Assembly: GCA_030737875.1 (NCBI GenBank)
Contig: CM060918.1
Span: 884,038,403-884,102,402 of the forward strand
Source of the DNA: Allium sativum
Taxonomy: Eukaryota > Streptophyta > Magnoliopsida > Asparagales > Amaryllidaceae
DNA: 64,000 nt
Direction of reading: 5' to 3'
The notes beneath the pieces are model-generated. The model was not told the DNA's origin, searched no databases, and worked only from the letters and a program-made list of their open reading frames with translations. A program made the translations under genes and the position numbers. This document shows, in pieces, positions 11,643-22,994 of the stretch (within the stretch, counting starts at the first letter, position 1; every line of letters starts with the position of its first letter).

Positions 11643-12511
11643 TTTTGTTTCTGTACAAAATAAAACCTAATACGTAACCTATAAACAATCCATACACCGG
11701 TAAAATTGAATGAGGGCATTTCCGAAAAAATAAAAGCTACGATTCAAAAATAGGGATGAGATTTAGATGTTTCAAAAGGGGAGGATGTGAGCCTAATTAA
11801 CTTTATTTTTAAGGATGTGAGCCTAATTTTCACTTAAATTTAACTAAAATAGTCAAAACACATTTTCTTTTCCCACGCTCACATATTGATTCGAAAAATT
11901 CTGAAAATTGGAACCTAGCAATAATTTGACATACCGGTTCCAACAAAAGTGGTTTCGTCGAAAACAGAGGTCGTTTGAAAAATGACTATTTTTAAGGCCA
12001 GTATATTTAATATTAAAAATACATTTTTAAACAAATAATTTCTGAAACTCGAAATATATAAGTGTTTACTGTTTTTCAATGTAGAAACATCATTCTGAAC
12101 TCAATGGAAGTGGTTTCGAGTTCAGATTCCTTTATATGCAAAAAGTAGCATTTTGACCTTTATAAATTTCATAGCAACCTTTCTAAATTTTAATTTGGAC
12201 ATAACTTTTGATTCCTGCTATGAAATTTCAATTTTTCGGATTCGTTGGAAAGATATTTTTAAATAGATTCTAATATTTTTGGTTTCACTAAAATCCCTTA
12301 AATTTTGCATCCTGTATGGTCAGTCAAACTTCAAGTTTGACTTTTCAAACTACCGCGCTATTTCTAACTCTTTTTATAATTAAAATTAAATTATTCATTC
12401 TAACTTCGATTTGAATCAACTTTCAATCATTTTTTTATTTTAAATATTATTTTAAATATTAAAATCACTTAAAATAAATTTTAAATTGGCCCAAAATTCA
12501 GGGTTGTTACA

Positions 12512-12530
12512 GTCTCCCCCACTTAAAAAC
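12512..12530 (-). other. TE3 polypurine tract
   Basis: The minus strand reads GTTTTTAAGTGGGGGAGAC directly before the LTR start TGTAACAACCC. Confidence 0.85.
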
Positions 12531-12774
12531 TTTTCGTCCTTGAAAAGGAAATGAGCTAAAATTCGTTTATTTACCTAATTAAATTTTCCATTCCTTTATT
12601 TATTGTTTAATAATCTCATAGGTTGAATTAATATTCACACAACACAATCATCCAACAATTAGTTGATTAAATTTTCAAAAATATATAATTTATATATATT
12701 TAAAAATCATATTTTCTAAATTCCGATTATATATATAATTACAAATACGTTAGTTATAATCTTTCCACTCTGAA

Positions 12775-12890
12775 CTCATTCTAGGGCATTACTAACCCCA
12801 TCTCTAATGAGTTTTCTCATTCTAGGATACTGCTGATCCTATCTCTAATGAGTATTCTTATTCGATATTACTAATCCAATCTCTTATGAG
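12775..12890. repeat. Tandem hairpins in the TE3 interior
   Basis: Units begin CTCATT (12775-12780, 12816-12821, degenerate CTTATT 12857) and end AATGAG (12806-12811, 12847-12852, degenerate at 12885-12890), giving a period of 41 bp. The inner stem differs between units (GGG/CCC in the first, AGGAT/ATCCT in the second) while still pairing. Confidence 0.75.
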
Positions 12891-12940
12891 TCTTTTGATC
12901 AGTTCTAACGAGTTGTATCCCAAAGATTTGAGCTAACCAA

Positions 12941-12953
12941 AGCTCTGATACCA
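12941..12953 (-). other. TE3 primer-binding site (tRNA-iMet type)
   Basis: The minus strand reads TGGTATCAGAGCT, complementary to the 3' end of initiator Met-tRNA, two bases inside the right LTR. Confidence 0.92.
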
Positions 12954-15879
12954 CATGTAACGACACGGATTTTGCCCGACCTTAATCGATTGCAAAATCG
13001 AGCAAGACCGTTCAAAACCCGCATACGTTAACTTTGGGAATACAACAACATCAGAACAATAACAGCAGACTTTTATAACATCGTAATAAATGTTACATCA
13101 GAGTACAAAATATATATCAGAGTACATTAATTACAGCGGAAGATAAATTTTACATTAAATACAATACAGTGCATCAGAAATAAAATAACTAAGACAGCGG
13201 AAGACTTTCCTATGCTCTGGACACAGCTTTAAGCTTCAATCCAGGATCCTGCTAAAGAGATAAACCTGTAGACAACTGCCCGACTGTCTGTGTGGAAAGA
13301 GGGCACACGAGTTTGCAAAAAGGTGGAAACAAACAATGGGTCAGTCGTGGGACTGGTGTGAGAATTCTTAACTAATTTAACTAATAGTAATAAGGCAAAT
13401 CCATGGACCACGCCGACTAACGCGGAATGGGTTTTATTCCAATGGATTACCTGTGCATAAATTAAAGTTAATCGTCAAAACAGCGCAATGCTTTTTAGAA
13501 AAATGAAACCATCATAAGACCCAGTTCCCATCACACAATGCAACGCAAACCGGAGGATAGGGTTTTTCCTTATAATGGTCAAAAGATGCTTAATACGATA
13601 AAAACGATATTATTATTAGTGTATATATATTTCAAAAACATTTCAAAGTAAATGTATCAATCCTAGGAAGCATAGGTACCATATGCTATGCCTCCATACT
13701 AGTAATACAATCAAAACCGCATGGGGCGTATTGGAAATTGGGTTTCCAACATGAGTCAAGGCTAGGGAGGAGCTCCTTACCGATTCGAGACACTCTAGCT
13801 AATGTCTCAGGATCCCTCGCAGTGAACCCTTGGAAAGCTGCAGGGCCGGTCCACACATACAGCTTCGTGGATTGGCAATTCCTGAACACACGTTTCCCGG
13901 TCCTATAGGACCTATCCGAGGCGCCTCATTCCATCATCCACATAAGTAAAATGTCAGGGCTGGTAGGTCACTGACACCACTCTAGCTAGAAAGAAACGTG
14001 CTGCTCTCCCTGCGTTCCCTTCTCCCGTTTTAGACTCCCCCGGTGTGTGAGGCTCGCGAAGTCACGATATACACAAAGCTATGCCTAAATAGACTATGCT
14101 TTGATCATCTACCACAAGGCCTGCTTTTCAACAAAGCCTTGATCGATTGCATCTTAGCATGCCACATTGTCAGACCCTACCATTTCGTTGATCATCTACC
14201 AATATATATAACCTCTAAGCTCATACGTCTTAGAGAAGGATGTTAAGTGAAGAATAAATTCTTCACCACCAAACAGAAATATATAATCAGTAGCGTTCAG
14301 CAAATACAGTAGAAAAGAATACAATGTCAGACACACAATCCATTTACAAGTCCGCTCTGGGTCTGAGCGAAACAACGTGTCCGTCGATTTCCAAATACGT
14401 TTGGACGACCATTACCAAATACCTTGCCTTGGGGTGTCCAGTCCTAATTCAAGATACCAGTCATCATCATCCCTACGATGTGAAAACCTTCGGTCTTCTA
14501 CCACCGTCTTCATCTTCGACTCTTGGTCGTCGTGATGATTATTCAGAATGGGTTAAACCCGGTCTTTCTGAATAACTCGCGTAATTTGTGATTAAAAATC
14601 AAATATTGGAAAATCACACATTACGCCGCATTCCAACCCCGAATATTCTTTTAGATAGAATACTCATATTAAAAGGTTCTCATTAATTTTATCAAGGATA
14701 AACTATGAAAATAAATTTTAAATCTTTCTTGAAAGATTTATTAAAACTGCAATTTTTAATTTGATATCAAAAGTCATTATTACAAGGTTATTTATTTTAA
14801 GAAATAAATCTTGTCTTAAACAGGTTAAAGAACTAGTGTCCTTTAAAACACAGTTCACGATAACACCCGCAAATCAATTTTCAAAATATGGAACTCCACA
14901 GAAATCAAATCAATACATAATCGCTATAAATTTCTGTATCGGACTAACAATATACATGGGATAATGGCAAAGCCTCTTAAATTCCATATATAATATCGGT
15001 CTTCTATTACAGAAGCCTATTTCGATTATTACCAATCGAATTTCCACTTAATTCCAATTTTATATATATTACATTGGAAAACTTGATTTTTAGAAAATGC
15101 CCTTTTTAAAATCTATAAACTAGATTTATTAATTCCAAATAATAATTTCAATGTAAATTGGATTAAAGGACAAATGTCATTTAAAAACATCGTCCGCGAT
15201 AAATCCACTTCACATCTCAATTTATTTCATATCACTAAATATAATTTCAAAATCTAATAGTCTTAATTAAAAGATTTATCTTTAAATGTTAATTCATTAT
15301 AAAGAAAACATATTTTAAAATAATTATTAAAAATATTCTTTATATAAAAAGATTTTTAATGTACAAATATTCTTCTTAAAAGAACACCTGAATCGGAGTG
15401 CGACTCAATCATTCACCATATAATTTGGATTATATGGATTTCACACGCATCATATATATTTCAATAACAATATATTCATCAAGTCATCCATTTACATCCA
15501 GTGTGTAAATTTCACTGTGTAAGCGTTAAAATTTAATAATAACGCTTAACGCAGCCTGTCGATCTAACGATAGACATACCATTTAACATTGGGATTTGTG
15601 TCAGTTAAATATCATCCCAATACCCGTGTGGGGTTTTCAGCCAACACACTTCATATAGATATACAAATAAATGATTGGTTAATGGATTTAACCAATTTAA
15701 ATTATGCTAACAATTGATGATTATGAGAAGGTTATTTAATCCCAATGTCGAAATAAAATATAACTTTCTTGAGATATAAATTTATATGGCATTCCCTTTA
15801 TCACTTATATCGTAAAATTTCCCTTTCTTTACTACACTGAAAATTATAATCAACATTATAATGTAAAATTTCTATCTTT

Positions 15880-17135
15880 CAGTTACATTGCGAAATTTTC
15901 TTTTTGTTTACATTATAAATGTAATTAAGAATTCAATGAAAAATTTTAACTTTTTAAATTACATTAAAAATGTAATTTTCATAACCGTTCCAATCTTTAT
16001 CCTATAAATTTATATTAAAAGGATAAATTTGATTCTATGACTAACTCTCCTTCCTAATTATATTAAAATGTAATTTTTCCATACGATGCAAGTTTTCACT
16101 TTTTTTTAATTACATAGAAATGTAATTTTCTATATCATGCGAAATTCTAATTACGTATAAGAAATGTAAATTTTATTCTACGATGTAAATCTCATCCCAA
16201 ATTACATATAAAAAAAATATGTAATTTTTAATTTTCCTCGCAAATCCCTATTTCTAATTTCATATAAAAATGAAATCTTTAATTTACAATGCCAGTCCTC
16301 TTTTCTAATTATATATAAAATGTAATTTTTTTTAATGTGAATCTTACCTCTTTATTACATTATAAAAATTGTAATTTTTATTTTACATTATAGATTCAAG
16401 TCCCAATTACATAAAGAAATGTAATTGTTATAATACAATACAAATTCATATTCTAATTTCATTGAAAAATGTAATCTTTATCATACCGTTATAACTCATA
16501 TATAAATTACATAGAAAGATGTTATTTTGATTTTACCGATCTAATTCACATCTAAATTATATAGAAAGATGAAATTTTTCTCATGCGGCACAAAATCAAT
16601 TTAAATTACATAGAAAAATGTAATTTTTATCATGCGATGGAAATTCATATCTTAATTACATAGGAAAAATATATTTCCTATCATACGACATAAATTCATA
16701 TTTAAATTACATCTAAAAATGTAATTTTTATCCTACAGTGTAAATTTCTCATTTTCATTACATGTAAAAATGTAATTTTCATTCTACCATTATCATTCAT
16801 TTCTAAATTACATAGAAAAATGTAATTTTAATCATGCAATGTAAATTTCAATTTTAATTACATAGAAAAATGCAATTTTTGTCATACGATGTAACTTCAT
16901 ATATAAATTACATATAAAAATGTAACTTTTGTTATGCAAAGTAAATTCACATTTAAATTACGTATAAAAATGTAATTTTATTCATACAGTGTGAATTCAT
17001 TCATAAATACATATAAAAATGTTAATTATTTCATGTGATGAAAGTTCATTCATAAATTATGGATAAAAATGTTGATTATTTCATGCTGTAGAAATTCATT
17101 CATAAATTCCATAATAAAATATATTTTATTTCATA
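15880..17135. repeat. 50-bp hairpin-unit tandem array (right LTR)
   Basis: The counterpart of 6640-7945, with the same ATTACAT...ATGTAAT unit, period and order, and small indels. Confidence 0.85.
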
Positions 17136-17204
17136 CAATGTAAAAACACCTTCTTTTTATGTACAATGCAAAAATATCATCTTTTTATATTTATAATATA
17201 TTAA

Positions 17205-17415
17205 CTTTACTGTTTTACGACGTAAAAATATGATCTTTTCTATTTTACAATGTAAAAAATATTAACTTTTCTATTTTACAAAGTAAAAATATCAACTTTA
17301 CTATTTTACAACGTAAAAATATTATCTTTTCTATTTTACAAAGTAAAAATATCAACTTTACTATTTTACAACGTAAAAATATTATCTTTTCTATTTTACA
17401 ATATAAAGAGACCGT
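17205..17415. repeat. 30-bp tandem array, 7 units (right LTR)
   Basis: Same two alternating subtypes as at 8010-8280, with two units (60 bp) fewer. Confidence 0.88.
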
Positions 17416-18366
17416 CTCTTTATTTTCATCGTCAGAATTTCATCTTTTTGTTTTCAATATAAAAAGATTGTCTTCTTATCTATCAACATAAAATTTCCAT
17501 CTTCTAATTTTCAATATAAAAAGATGATTTTTATTTTTTTATTAATCATCCTAAAATTGTCATCTTTAATTTTATGTCCAACGTTTTCATATCCAATTCC
17601 ATCACAAACGATAAACAACACATCATCAATTCAGATCTAGCGCTTCAAACTCAGATCTAATATCACATAATCTAAACACAAATCGAATTCACAACATAGA
17701 ATAACATCCATCGCATAACGATTCATTTTCACCATTCAACATTAAACAACAAAAGAATAATAATTAAATTAATTAATATTAAATAAATAAAAAAAATTCT
17801 CACCTAGGCCGGATCTGAAATGAATTGTCAACCTTGATCAGATCTTGTGTTTGAATTCAAAACGATTTTGGATCTGAAATGATTCCAATTCAAATTCATA
17901 TGAAAAATCAAAATTCAGCCTTTAACAACTGACACAGTAACGGAAATAAGCATGACAAAATCTGAAATAATTATACCTTAATTTTCAGAATTGTTCAAAT
18001 CTTCAAATGCGGATTTCGGGAGCTGTAGTCGACGGTTTTACGAACGGTTTGCGGGAGATTGGAGAGCTACGAGAGGGCTATCTTCACAGGGAAGATGGGA
18101 GGGTGCGGCTGCAAGGAGGAGGCGCGGTTTGGGTGCAAAGGCCGCGGGTTGGCGGTGCTCGTTCTTTGCCTACGGTCGATGAAAAGGGATGAAACTTGTT
18201 GGAGATTAAAGAGAGTGAGAAGAGCTTCAAAAAGTTTAACTACGGCCTAAGCTAATTCTTTGTGGATTGGGAGAATTTGAAGAGGGAAATTTCAGCCATG
18301 GGTTTCTTGTTTTGAGCGTGCGTGCGGCTGAAGAACGATGGAGGAAGAAGCCCGTACAATGCTTCT

Positions 18367-18374
18367 TATTTATA
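18367..18374 (-). promoter_or_regulatory. TATA-like box of TE3 right LTR
   Basis: TATAAATA on the minus strand, about 1.17 kb inside the LTR start. It would set a U3 of about 1.2 kb and leave about 5.4 kb as R plus U5. Confidence 0.5.
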
Positions 18375-19546
18375 TTATTATTTAATTAGGTTATTATCTA
18401 ATTATCCAATAAAGGTCCGTTTTGGCCCGAACTCAGAATTAGGCATGCTTACTGTCTATCTTAACGTTTTGATGCCTTCTGAACACGATGGGCTATGTCT
18501 CGGGCCCAAATTCTGATGCCTGTAGCATTTTTTTATTTAAAATCCTATTAAAAATTAATTAATTAAATATTGACCGTACATGAAAATTCACCGAGGCCAC
18601 AAATTAACTTCATAAATTCCCGAAAAATATATTTAGCTATGTTTTGACGCTGCGGACCTAGAAAAATTAATTTCGTTCAATTCTGAGCTCGTATGAATTT
18701 TTAATGAATTTTTAAAGTCAAAAATTGTCCATTTACACTAAAAAAATCAATTATAATTATATATTAACTCTAAAAATTACCGAAAAATCATTTTTAGCTT
18801 TGTTTTGATGATACGAATCCAACAAAATTATTTTCGTCGAATTCTGAGACTGTTTGAAAAATGGCTATTTTTAAGGCGTTTAAATTTAATTGAAATAGTC
18901 AAAACACATTTTCTTTTCCCACGCTCACATATTGATTCGAAAAATTCTGAAAATTGAAACCTAGCAATAATTTGACATTCCGGTTCCAACAAAAGAGGTT
19001 TCGTCGAAAACATAGGTCGTTTGAAAAATGACTATTTTTAAGGCCAGTATATTTAATATTAAAAATACATTTTTAAACAAATAATTTCTGAAACTCGAAA
19101 TATATAAGTGTTTACTGTTTTTCAATGTAGAAACATCATTCTGAACTCAATGGAAGTGGTTTCGAGTTCAAATTCCTTTATATGCAAAAAGTAGCATTTT
19201 GACCTTTATAAATTTCATAGCGACCTTTCTAAATTTTAATTTGGGCATAACTTTTGATTCCTGCTATGAAATTTCAATTTTTCGGATTCGTTGGAAAGAT
19301 ATTTTTAAATAGATTCTAATATTTTTGGTTTCACTAAAATCCCTTAAATTTTGCATCCTGTATGGTCAGTCAAAGTTCAAGTTTGACTTTTCAAACTACC
19401 GCGCTATTTCTAACTCTTTTTATAATTAAAATTAAATTATTCATTCTAACTTCGATTTGAATCAACTTTCAATCATTTTTTTTATTTTAAATATTAAAAT
19501 CACTTAAAATAAATTTTAAATTGGCCCAAAAATCAGGGTTGTTACA

Positions 19547-19551
19547 CCCCT
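19547..19551. repeat. TE3 target-site duplication, right copy
   Basis: CCCCT, identical to 3754-3758. Confidence 0.92.
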
Positions 19552-20885
19552 CACAGTGTACCACCACCCCATACCTTTGGAGCCAATCGACTCGCAAAAT
19601 AATGTCAAACCCAGTAAAGCCCAAAACAAAACAGTCACAAGCAAACATACATCCATGATTCGATAAGACCAAATTACGACAAGTTATACTAAGGCTAGTC
19701 GAACCACCAATCAGGATCGTCACAACTAACGGTCTATCGACAATCTCGGGTTCCAATCCTAACTTATCTACAGGTTACTAGATATGAAGGAATGGGAAGC
19801 CCCGGTATCAAACAATACTCGAACAGGATCATTATAAATGGAAAGCATACCTTAAATAACAACACCTTTTCCTTCCTCCACCGCTGTTGGGGCATTCGAC
19901 GAAGAAGGAACATCGTTGATAGCATATGCTTTCACGATCTGCTTCTCTTTAGGGGGTTGCAGACATGCATTCTTGAAGTGTCCCACTTGGTCACAGTTGA
20001 AGCACTTCCTCTCCCTCTTCTTCGCTCGACAATCTTTGATATAGTGGACCTTCTTGCCGCAACCAAAGCACTGGGTATCTTTCTTATTCTTCTTTTTCTG
20101 ACCATCCTTGGTTTGGTCATGTTTCCTCTTATTCTGGGAATTATTCTTGCCTCCACCACTTGCCTGCGGCTTTGGCTCCTCTGCAGATGTAATAGCAACC
20201 TCGGTCTTCGACTAAGGGTAGAGGCTCTTTTATCTCAATGTCTTTCCCATAATAGATTCGAATGTCTCATCGATATGGGTTATAAGCATTTCCCTTAAGT
20301 ACCCATCTAAGCCAGTTATGAACTTCTCGTTCTTCTTCTCAGCAGTATCGATTAGAGATAATCCATATTTCGATAAGGTATCGAACTCAACAATATATTA
20401 TGAGACTGCCCTACCATTCTGCTTAAGCTCCAAAAAATTCTAAACAATTCTGATTTCTGAGCAGATGGAATAAACTTGTCACTAAAGCGAGCCTTAAACT
20501 GATTCCATGTAACTTGATCCTCAGGAGTAGTTGCTTTAATAGCATTCAACCAATTCATAACCCGTCCTTGAAGTTGACGCGATGCTAACTTTCTTTTCAT
20601 TGCATCATTGATTCTCGAATCCTCGAAGATGCACTCACAACTATCAAGCCAGTCTTGAACATCCGTAGCCGATTCCGTTATGTGGAATTACTTTCCACCA
20701 AAATTAGTATAATCCTTGCTGAGCTTGGGGAAATCAGCTCTAGGCGCCTGCACTACTGCACCACCACCATTAGCAGCATTAGGAACTGCTCCCTAAGCAT
20801 CCCTAAGCATCTCTCGCATGAAGGCAGTAAACATCGTACTTATATCAGGAATATTCCCTTTGTTGGCTCCTGAACCCGTACTCAT
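19552..20885 (-). pseudogene. TE1 gag and aspartic protease, broken
   Basis: The Gag frame starts at ATG 20885-20883 (MSTGSGANKG). The capsid-like part reads at 20352-20600 (GRVMNWLNAI, WNQFKARFSDKFIP). Two CCHC zinc knuckles follow at about 20075-19968 (CGKKVHYIKDC and CFNCDQVGHFKNAC). The protease has an intact DTGAS at 19809-19795, then a stop after ISSNL, and continues at 19756-19552 with the GFDIILRVDWLQRYG segment typical of chromovirus proteases. Another stop lies in the first 40 codons of gag. The protease frame ends at the TE3 insertion point. Role in life: capsid formation and polyprotein cleavage. Confidence 0.88.
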
Positions 20886-21088
20886 ATTTCAGCTCATCGT
20901 TCAATCTGTAAAGAGAAAACGATTAACCATATCCTTAGTGGTGCCCGTGCATTGCGACTTCATCCTTAGATACGCTAATATTATGTATATATATAGTTTT
21001 TGAAAACCAAAATATCACAAATACACGCTTTCATATACGTATACTATCTCTCCTTGATGTCTTCCCCTAGGTTAAACTACGCAACCTA
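20886..21088 (-). other. TE1 5' untranslated leader
   Basis: About 200 bp between PBS and the gag ATG; no separate feature seen. Confidence 0.6.
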
Positions 21089-21101
21089 GGCTCTGATACC
21101 A
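21089..21101 (-). other. TE1 primer-binding site (tRNA-iMet type)
   Basis: The minus strand reads TGGTATCAGAGCC two bases downstream of the TE1 5' LTR end. Confidence 0.92.
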
Positions 21102-21103
21102 GG

Positions 21104-21131
21104 TGTGACGACCCACCCGCACCAGACGACA
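21104..21131 (-). repeat. TE1 5' LTR, end fragment cut off by TE2
   Basis: TGTGACGACCC at the left edge pairs as a terminal inverted motif with GGGTCGTTATA at 34941-34951. The 28 bp rejoin 32535 onward when TE2 and one TSD copy are removed. Confidence 0.88.
21127..21131. repeat. TE2 target-site duplication, left copy
   Basis: CGACA, repeated at 32530-32534 directly outside the TE2 right end. Confidence 0.93.
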
Positions 21132-21725
21132 TGTAACAACCCGTATTTTTGAATAACATGTTATAACATAAATGGAGGCAGAATTAAACTGTAAAATCTG
21201 AATCAAGGGAAACAGGCTATGCCATTGCGTTCGTCTCGGAAAAATACGCGAAATAGAGTCCGAGTTTTCGAAAATCGGAGTCCTTATGACCAAGATATGG
21301 CCTTGCGAAGTTTCATGAAAAATTTCCAAATTAAAGTATACTTAATTAAGTGAAATGGGTTGCGCAGAGAAATATATATATATATATTGATATATATATA
21401 TATATATATATAATTGAAAATTAAATAAATAAATATGCAAAAATGTTCAAAACAGCGAATTGGGAGAGGGGAATAACCGAACCGGCCGATTTTTGAGGTC
21501 GACCCGAGCCTGCTGGGTCGACTAGGGGTTAATCCAGGGTGTTTGGCTGTCAACCCGTGGGCCGATTCGCTCAAATGCAGATTTTGCATTTGAATGGTTC
21601 TCATGGTCCATCTTTAATCTATAGGCCCTAGATGGTTCCTACACTTGACTTCTTCCCCAAGACATGATTTGATGGCTTGGATTGAATCTAGGGTTAATCC
21701 TATGGCCTAAAACACTTGCCTAATC

Positions 21726-21733
21726 TATAAATA
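21726..21733 (+). promoter_or_regulatory. TATA-like box of TE2 5' LTR
   Basis: TATAAATA, followed about 30 bp later by CATCATTATTCATTC as a plausible start region. It gives a U3 of about 600 bp and a long R plus U5. It is conserved at 30034-30041. Confidence 0.6.
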
Positions 21734-22080
21734 AGACCCTACCCTACCCTAAATCATCATTATTCATTCATACAACTAAACTATGGCAAAATCAATCCTC
21801 TCATGGCCTCCACTCTCTTCATAAAATTCCTAAATAAATTCCTAAGTGATTTTCCATGCATACAAGTGTTTTCAAACTTGTATGAGCATCATTAGCTTGC
21901 ATTCAAGTCAAGTTTATATATTTGCATCATAAAGAAAGAGTCTTGATCATTTTGGCTCAAGGGTTTTGCTTGCATTTTGGGTTTAATTGATTTCATAAGG
22001 GCTTTGTCATATTTTTGTGACTTCTTAAGCATTGTAAGCCCTATTCTACTTTCATACTTAAACTCTAAAGTTAAATGTAT

Positions 22081-22213
22081 GATATGCAAGTTTATATGCA
22101 AGTTTATCATGTTGTGATATGCAAGTTTATATGCAAGTTTATCATGTTGTGATATGCAAGTTTATATGCAAGTTTATCATGTTGTGATATGCAAGTTTAT
22201 ATGCAAGTATGCC
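22081..22213 (+). repeat. 35-bp tandem repeat, 3.8 copies (5' LTR)
   Basis: Units start at 22081, 22116, 22151 and 22186 (GATATGCAAGTTTATATGCA...). The copies are essentially identical and present in both LTRs in the same number. Confidence 0.93.
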
Positions 22214-22757
22214 AAGTTATGTTATGCAAGTTTGGGTTGAACATTTTGTTCATGCTATCATGTTATGCAAGCTTATTTTGGGTTTATGAATATAAAGCTT
22301 TAAGCTTTATGCCAAAGGTTGCATTTTAGCAACATGTAAGTTATCATATCTCTTATGATAACTTGCATGTGAGGCTAAATGCGAACTTATGGCCATCTCT
22401 ACATGTCATTTAGCACCATGTATCACCAATATGCTAAGTTTGGTTTTATGCATGCTTTTGAGGCCTAAAAATGTAATATGCAAGTGTATGAACATATGAA
22501 CATTTCATATGCCACCATGTTAAGCTTGTGGCTTCAATACCTTTATGTCATGATTATGCCAAGTTCCCTCTTTCTATCCTTTATGCGCTATTGCGATATG
22601 TAAGCGATGGGATTGCGTTTGGGGTTGGGTAAACTTAAAAGACATAAAACATAAGCTTGGGAATTTACCTATTAAGTTAGGTCTACCCAATTGCTTGAAA
22701 ACTTGTAACATGTTTTGGAAACATGATGGACATGACACTTAGAAAAGATAAGTGTGG

Positions 22758-22963
22758 CCAACTCGAGGTTGGGTTGAGTTTGTAGCGTAAACCTACCCGG
22801 AACCGACCGACTTAACTAGTTGCTACAAACAATAGGACCCAATGTGAGAAGTTGGTCATGTTGTACCTTGAACCCGAGGTTAGACCAAGTTGTGGTGTAA
22901 AGCTACCCGGACCCGCCCGGCTTAACTAGTAACCACAACAAGGTCTAATGTGAGAGGTTAAGG
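22758..22963 (+). other. Two tandem 110-bp hairpin units with covarying stems (5' LTR leader)
   Basis: Unit 1 pairs CCAACT (22758) with AGTTGG (22850), TTGGGTT (22769) with GACCCAA (22836), and GTTTGTAGC (22778) with GCTACAAAC (22822). Unit 2 pairs CCTTGAACC (22866) with GGTTAAGG (22956, one bulge), TTAGACC (22880) with GGTCTAA (22942), and GTTGTGGT (22889) with ACCACAAC (22932). The loops keep CTACCCGGA and CTTAACTAGT. Stem sequences differ between units while pairing is kept. The region lies in the predicted transcribed leader. Confidence 0.7.
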
Positions 22964-22994
22964 CACATTAAATTAATTAATGCCTCGTGATTAG

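Larger units (their letters stand above)
9748..11833. mobile_element. MULE-like non-autonomous DNA transposon in TE3 left LTR
   Basis: Absent from the matching site in the right LTR and flanked by an 8-bp direct repeat. The outermost bases are not clearly inverted, but a 17-bp perfect inverted repeat (CATCCCTATTTTTGAAT at 9823-9839, complement at 11742-11758) lies exactly 75 bp from each end, so long decayed terminal inverted repeats are likely. An 8-9 bp duplication with long TIRs fits Mutator-like elements; hAT is the alternative. The interior holds an AT-rich repeat zone (10680-11220) and a GC-rich segment (11240-11640), but no transposase. The GC-rich part could be captured host sequence. 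Confidence 0.75.
3759..12511 (-). repeat. TE3 left (3') LTR with MULE-like insertion
   Basis: Aligns with 12956-19546 throughout, except for the 2094 bp added by an insertion plus TSD at 9748-11841 and a 60-bp array difference. In minus-strand order it holds a U3 (12511 to about 9190), a TATA-like box at 9231-9224, a GC-richer segment (9190-8661), a long AT-rich part with two tandem arrays (8650-6640), and a more ordinary part to 3759. Short unrelated frames occur at 8848-9107 and 5127-5378 and recur in the other LTR, but they show no domain, and overlapping frames are open alike, so none is called a gene. Confidence 0.9.
12512..12955 (-). other. TE3 internal domain, non-coding
   Basis: The whole interior between the two TE3 LTRs is 444 bp. 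On the minus strand it starts with the PBS (12953-12941), passes through two clear and one degenerate tandem hairpins (12890-12775), then AT-rich sequence, and ends with CAAGGACGAAAAG and a PPT (12530-12512). No ORF of note is present. The hairpins lie just downstream of the PBS, where LTR elements often carry packaging or dimerisation signals; that role is inferred. Confidence 0.85.
13288..17803 (-). other. Candidate leader intron in TE3 right LTR
   Basis: Donor-like CTAG/GTGAGAA at 17807-17797 (minus strand), CTGAC branch-like site at 13344-13340, and candidate acceptor CACACAG ending at 13288. The acceptor used in the left copy is mutated here (CTCAG to CTCGT), so the exact AG would differ. 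Inference only. Confidence 0.3.
3759..19546 (-). mobile_element. TE3: non-autonomous LTR element with giant LTRs and a 444-bp interior
   Basis: Two direct repeats at 3759-12511 and 12956-19546 each start TGTAAC and end GTTACA on the plus strand. They are flanked by the 5-bp duplication CCCCT. Between them lie only 444 bp, with an iMet-type PBS beside the right copy and a PPT beside the left copy, so the element is transcribed on the minus strand. Without the MULE-like insertion, each LTR is about 6.6 kb. No gag or pol domain occurs in LTRs or interior. It resembles a LARD in being long and non-coding, but LARDs carry several kb of interior, whereas this has almost none. The LTRs look a few percent diverged, so insertion is moderately recent. 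Proteins must come from another element. Confidence 0.92.
12956..19546 (-). repeat. TE3 right (5') LTR, 6.6 kb
   Basis: This is the uninterrupted copy. TATA-like box at 18374-18367, GC-richer block at about 18330-17804, AT-rich array zone 17415-15880, then the U5-side sequence to 12956. It contains no recognised gene. Small differences from the left copy are spread along the length. Confidence 0.92.

Noticed and set aside
3759..19546. Considered as a simple segmental tandem duplication
   Set aside because: TGTAAC/GTTACA ends, exact TSD, PBS and PPT at the inner edges show it is an LTR element.
19792..20298. Plus-strand open frame of 168 codons
   Set aside because: Shadow of the TE1 gag zinc knuckles and protease on the minus strand.
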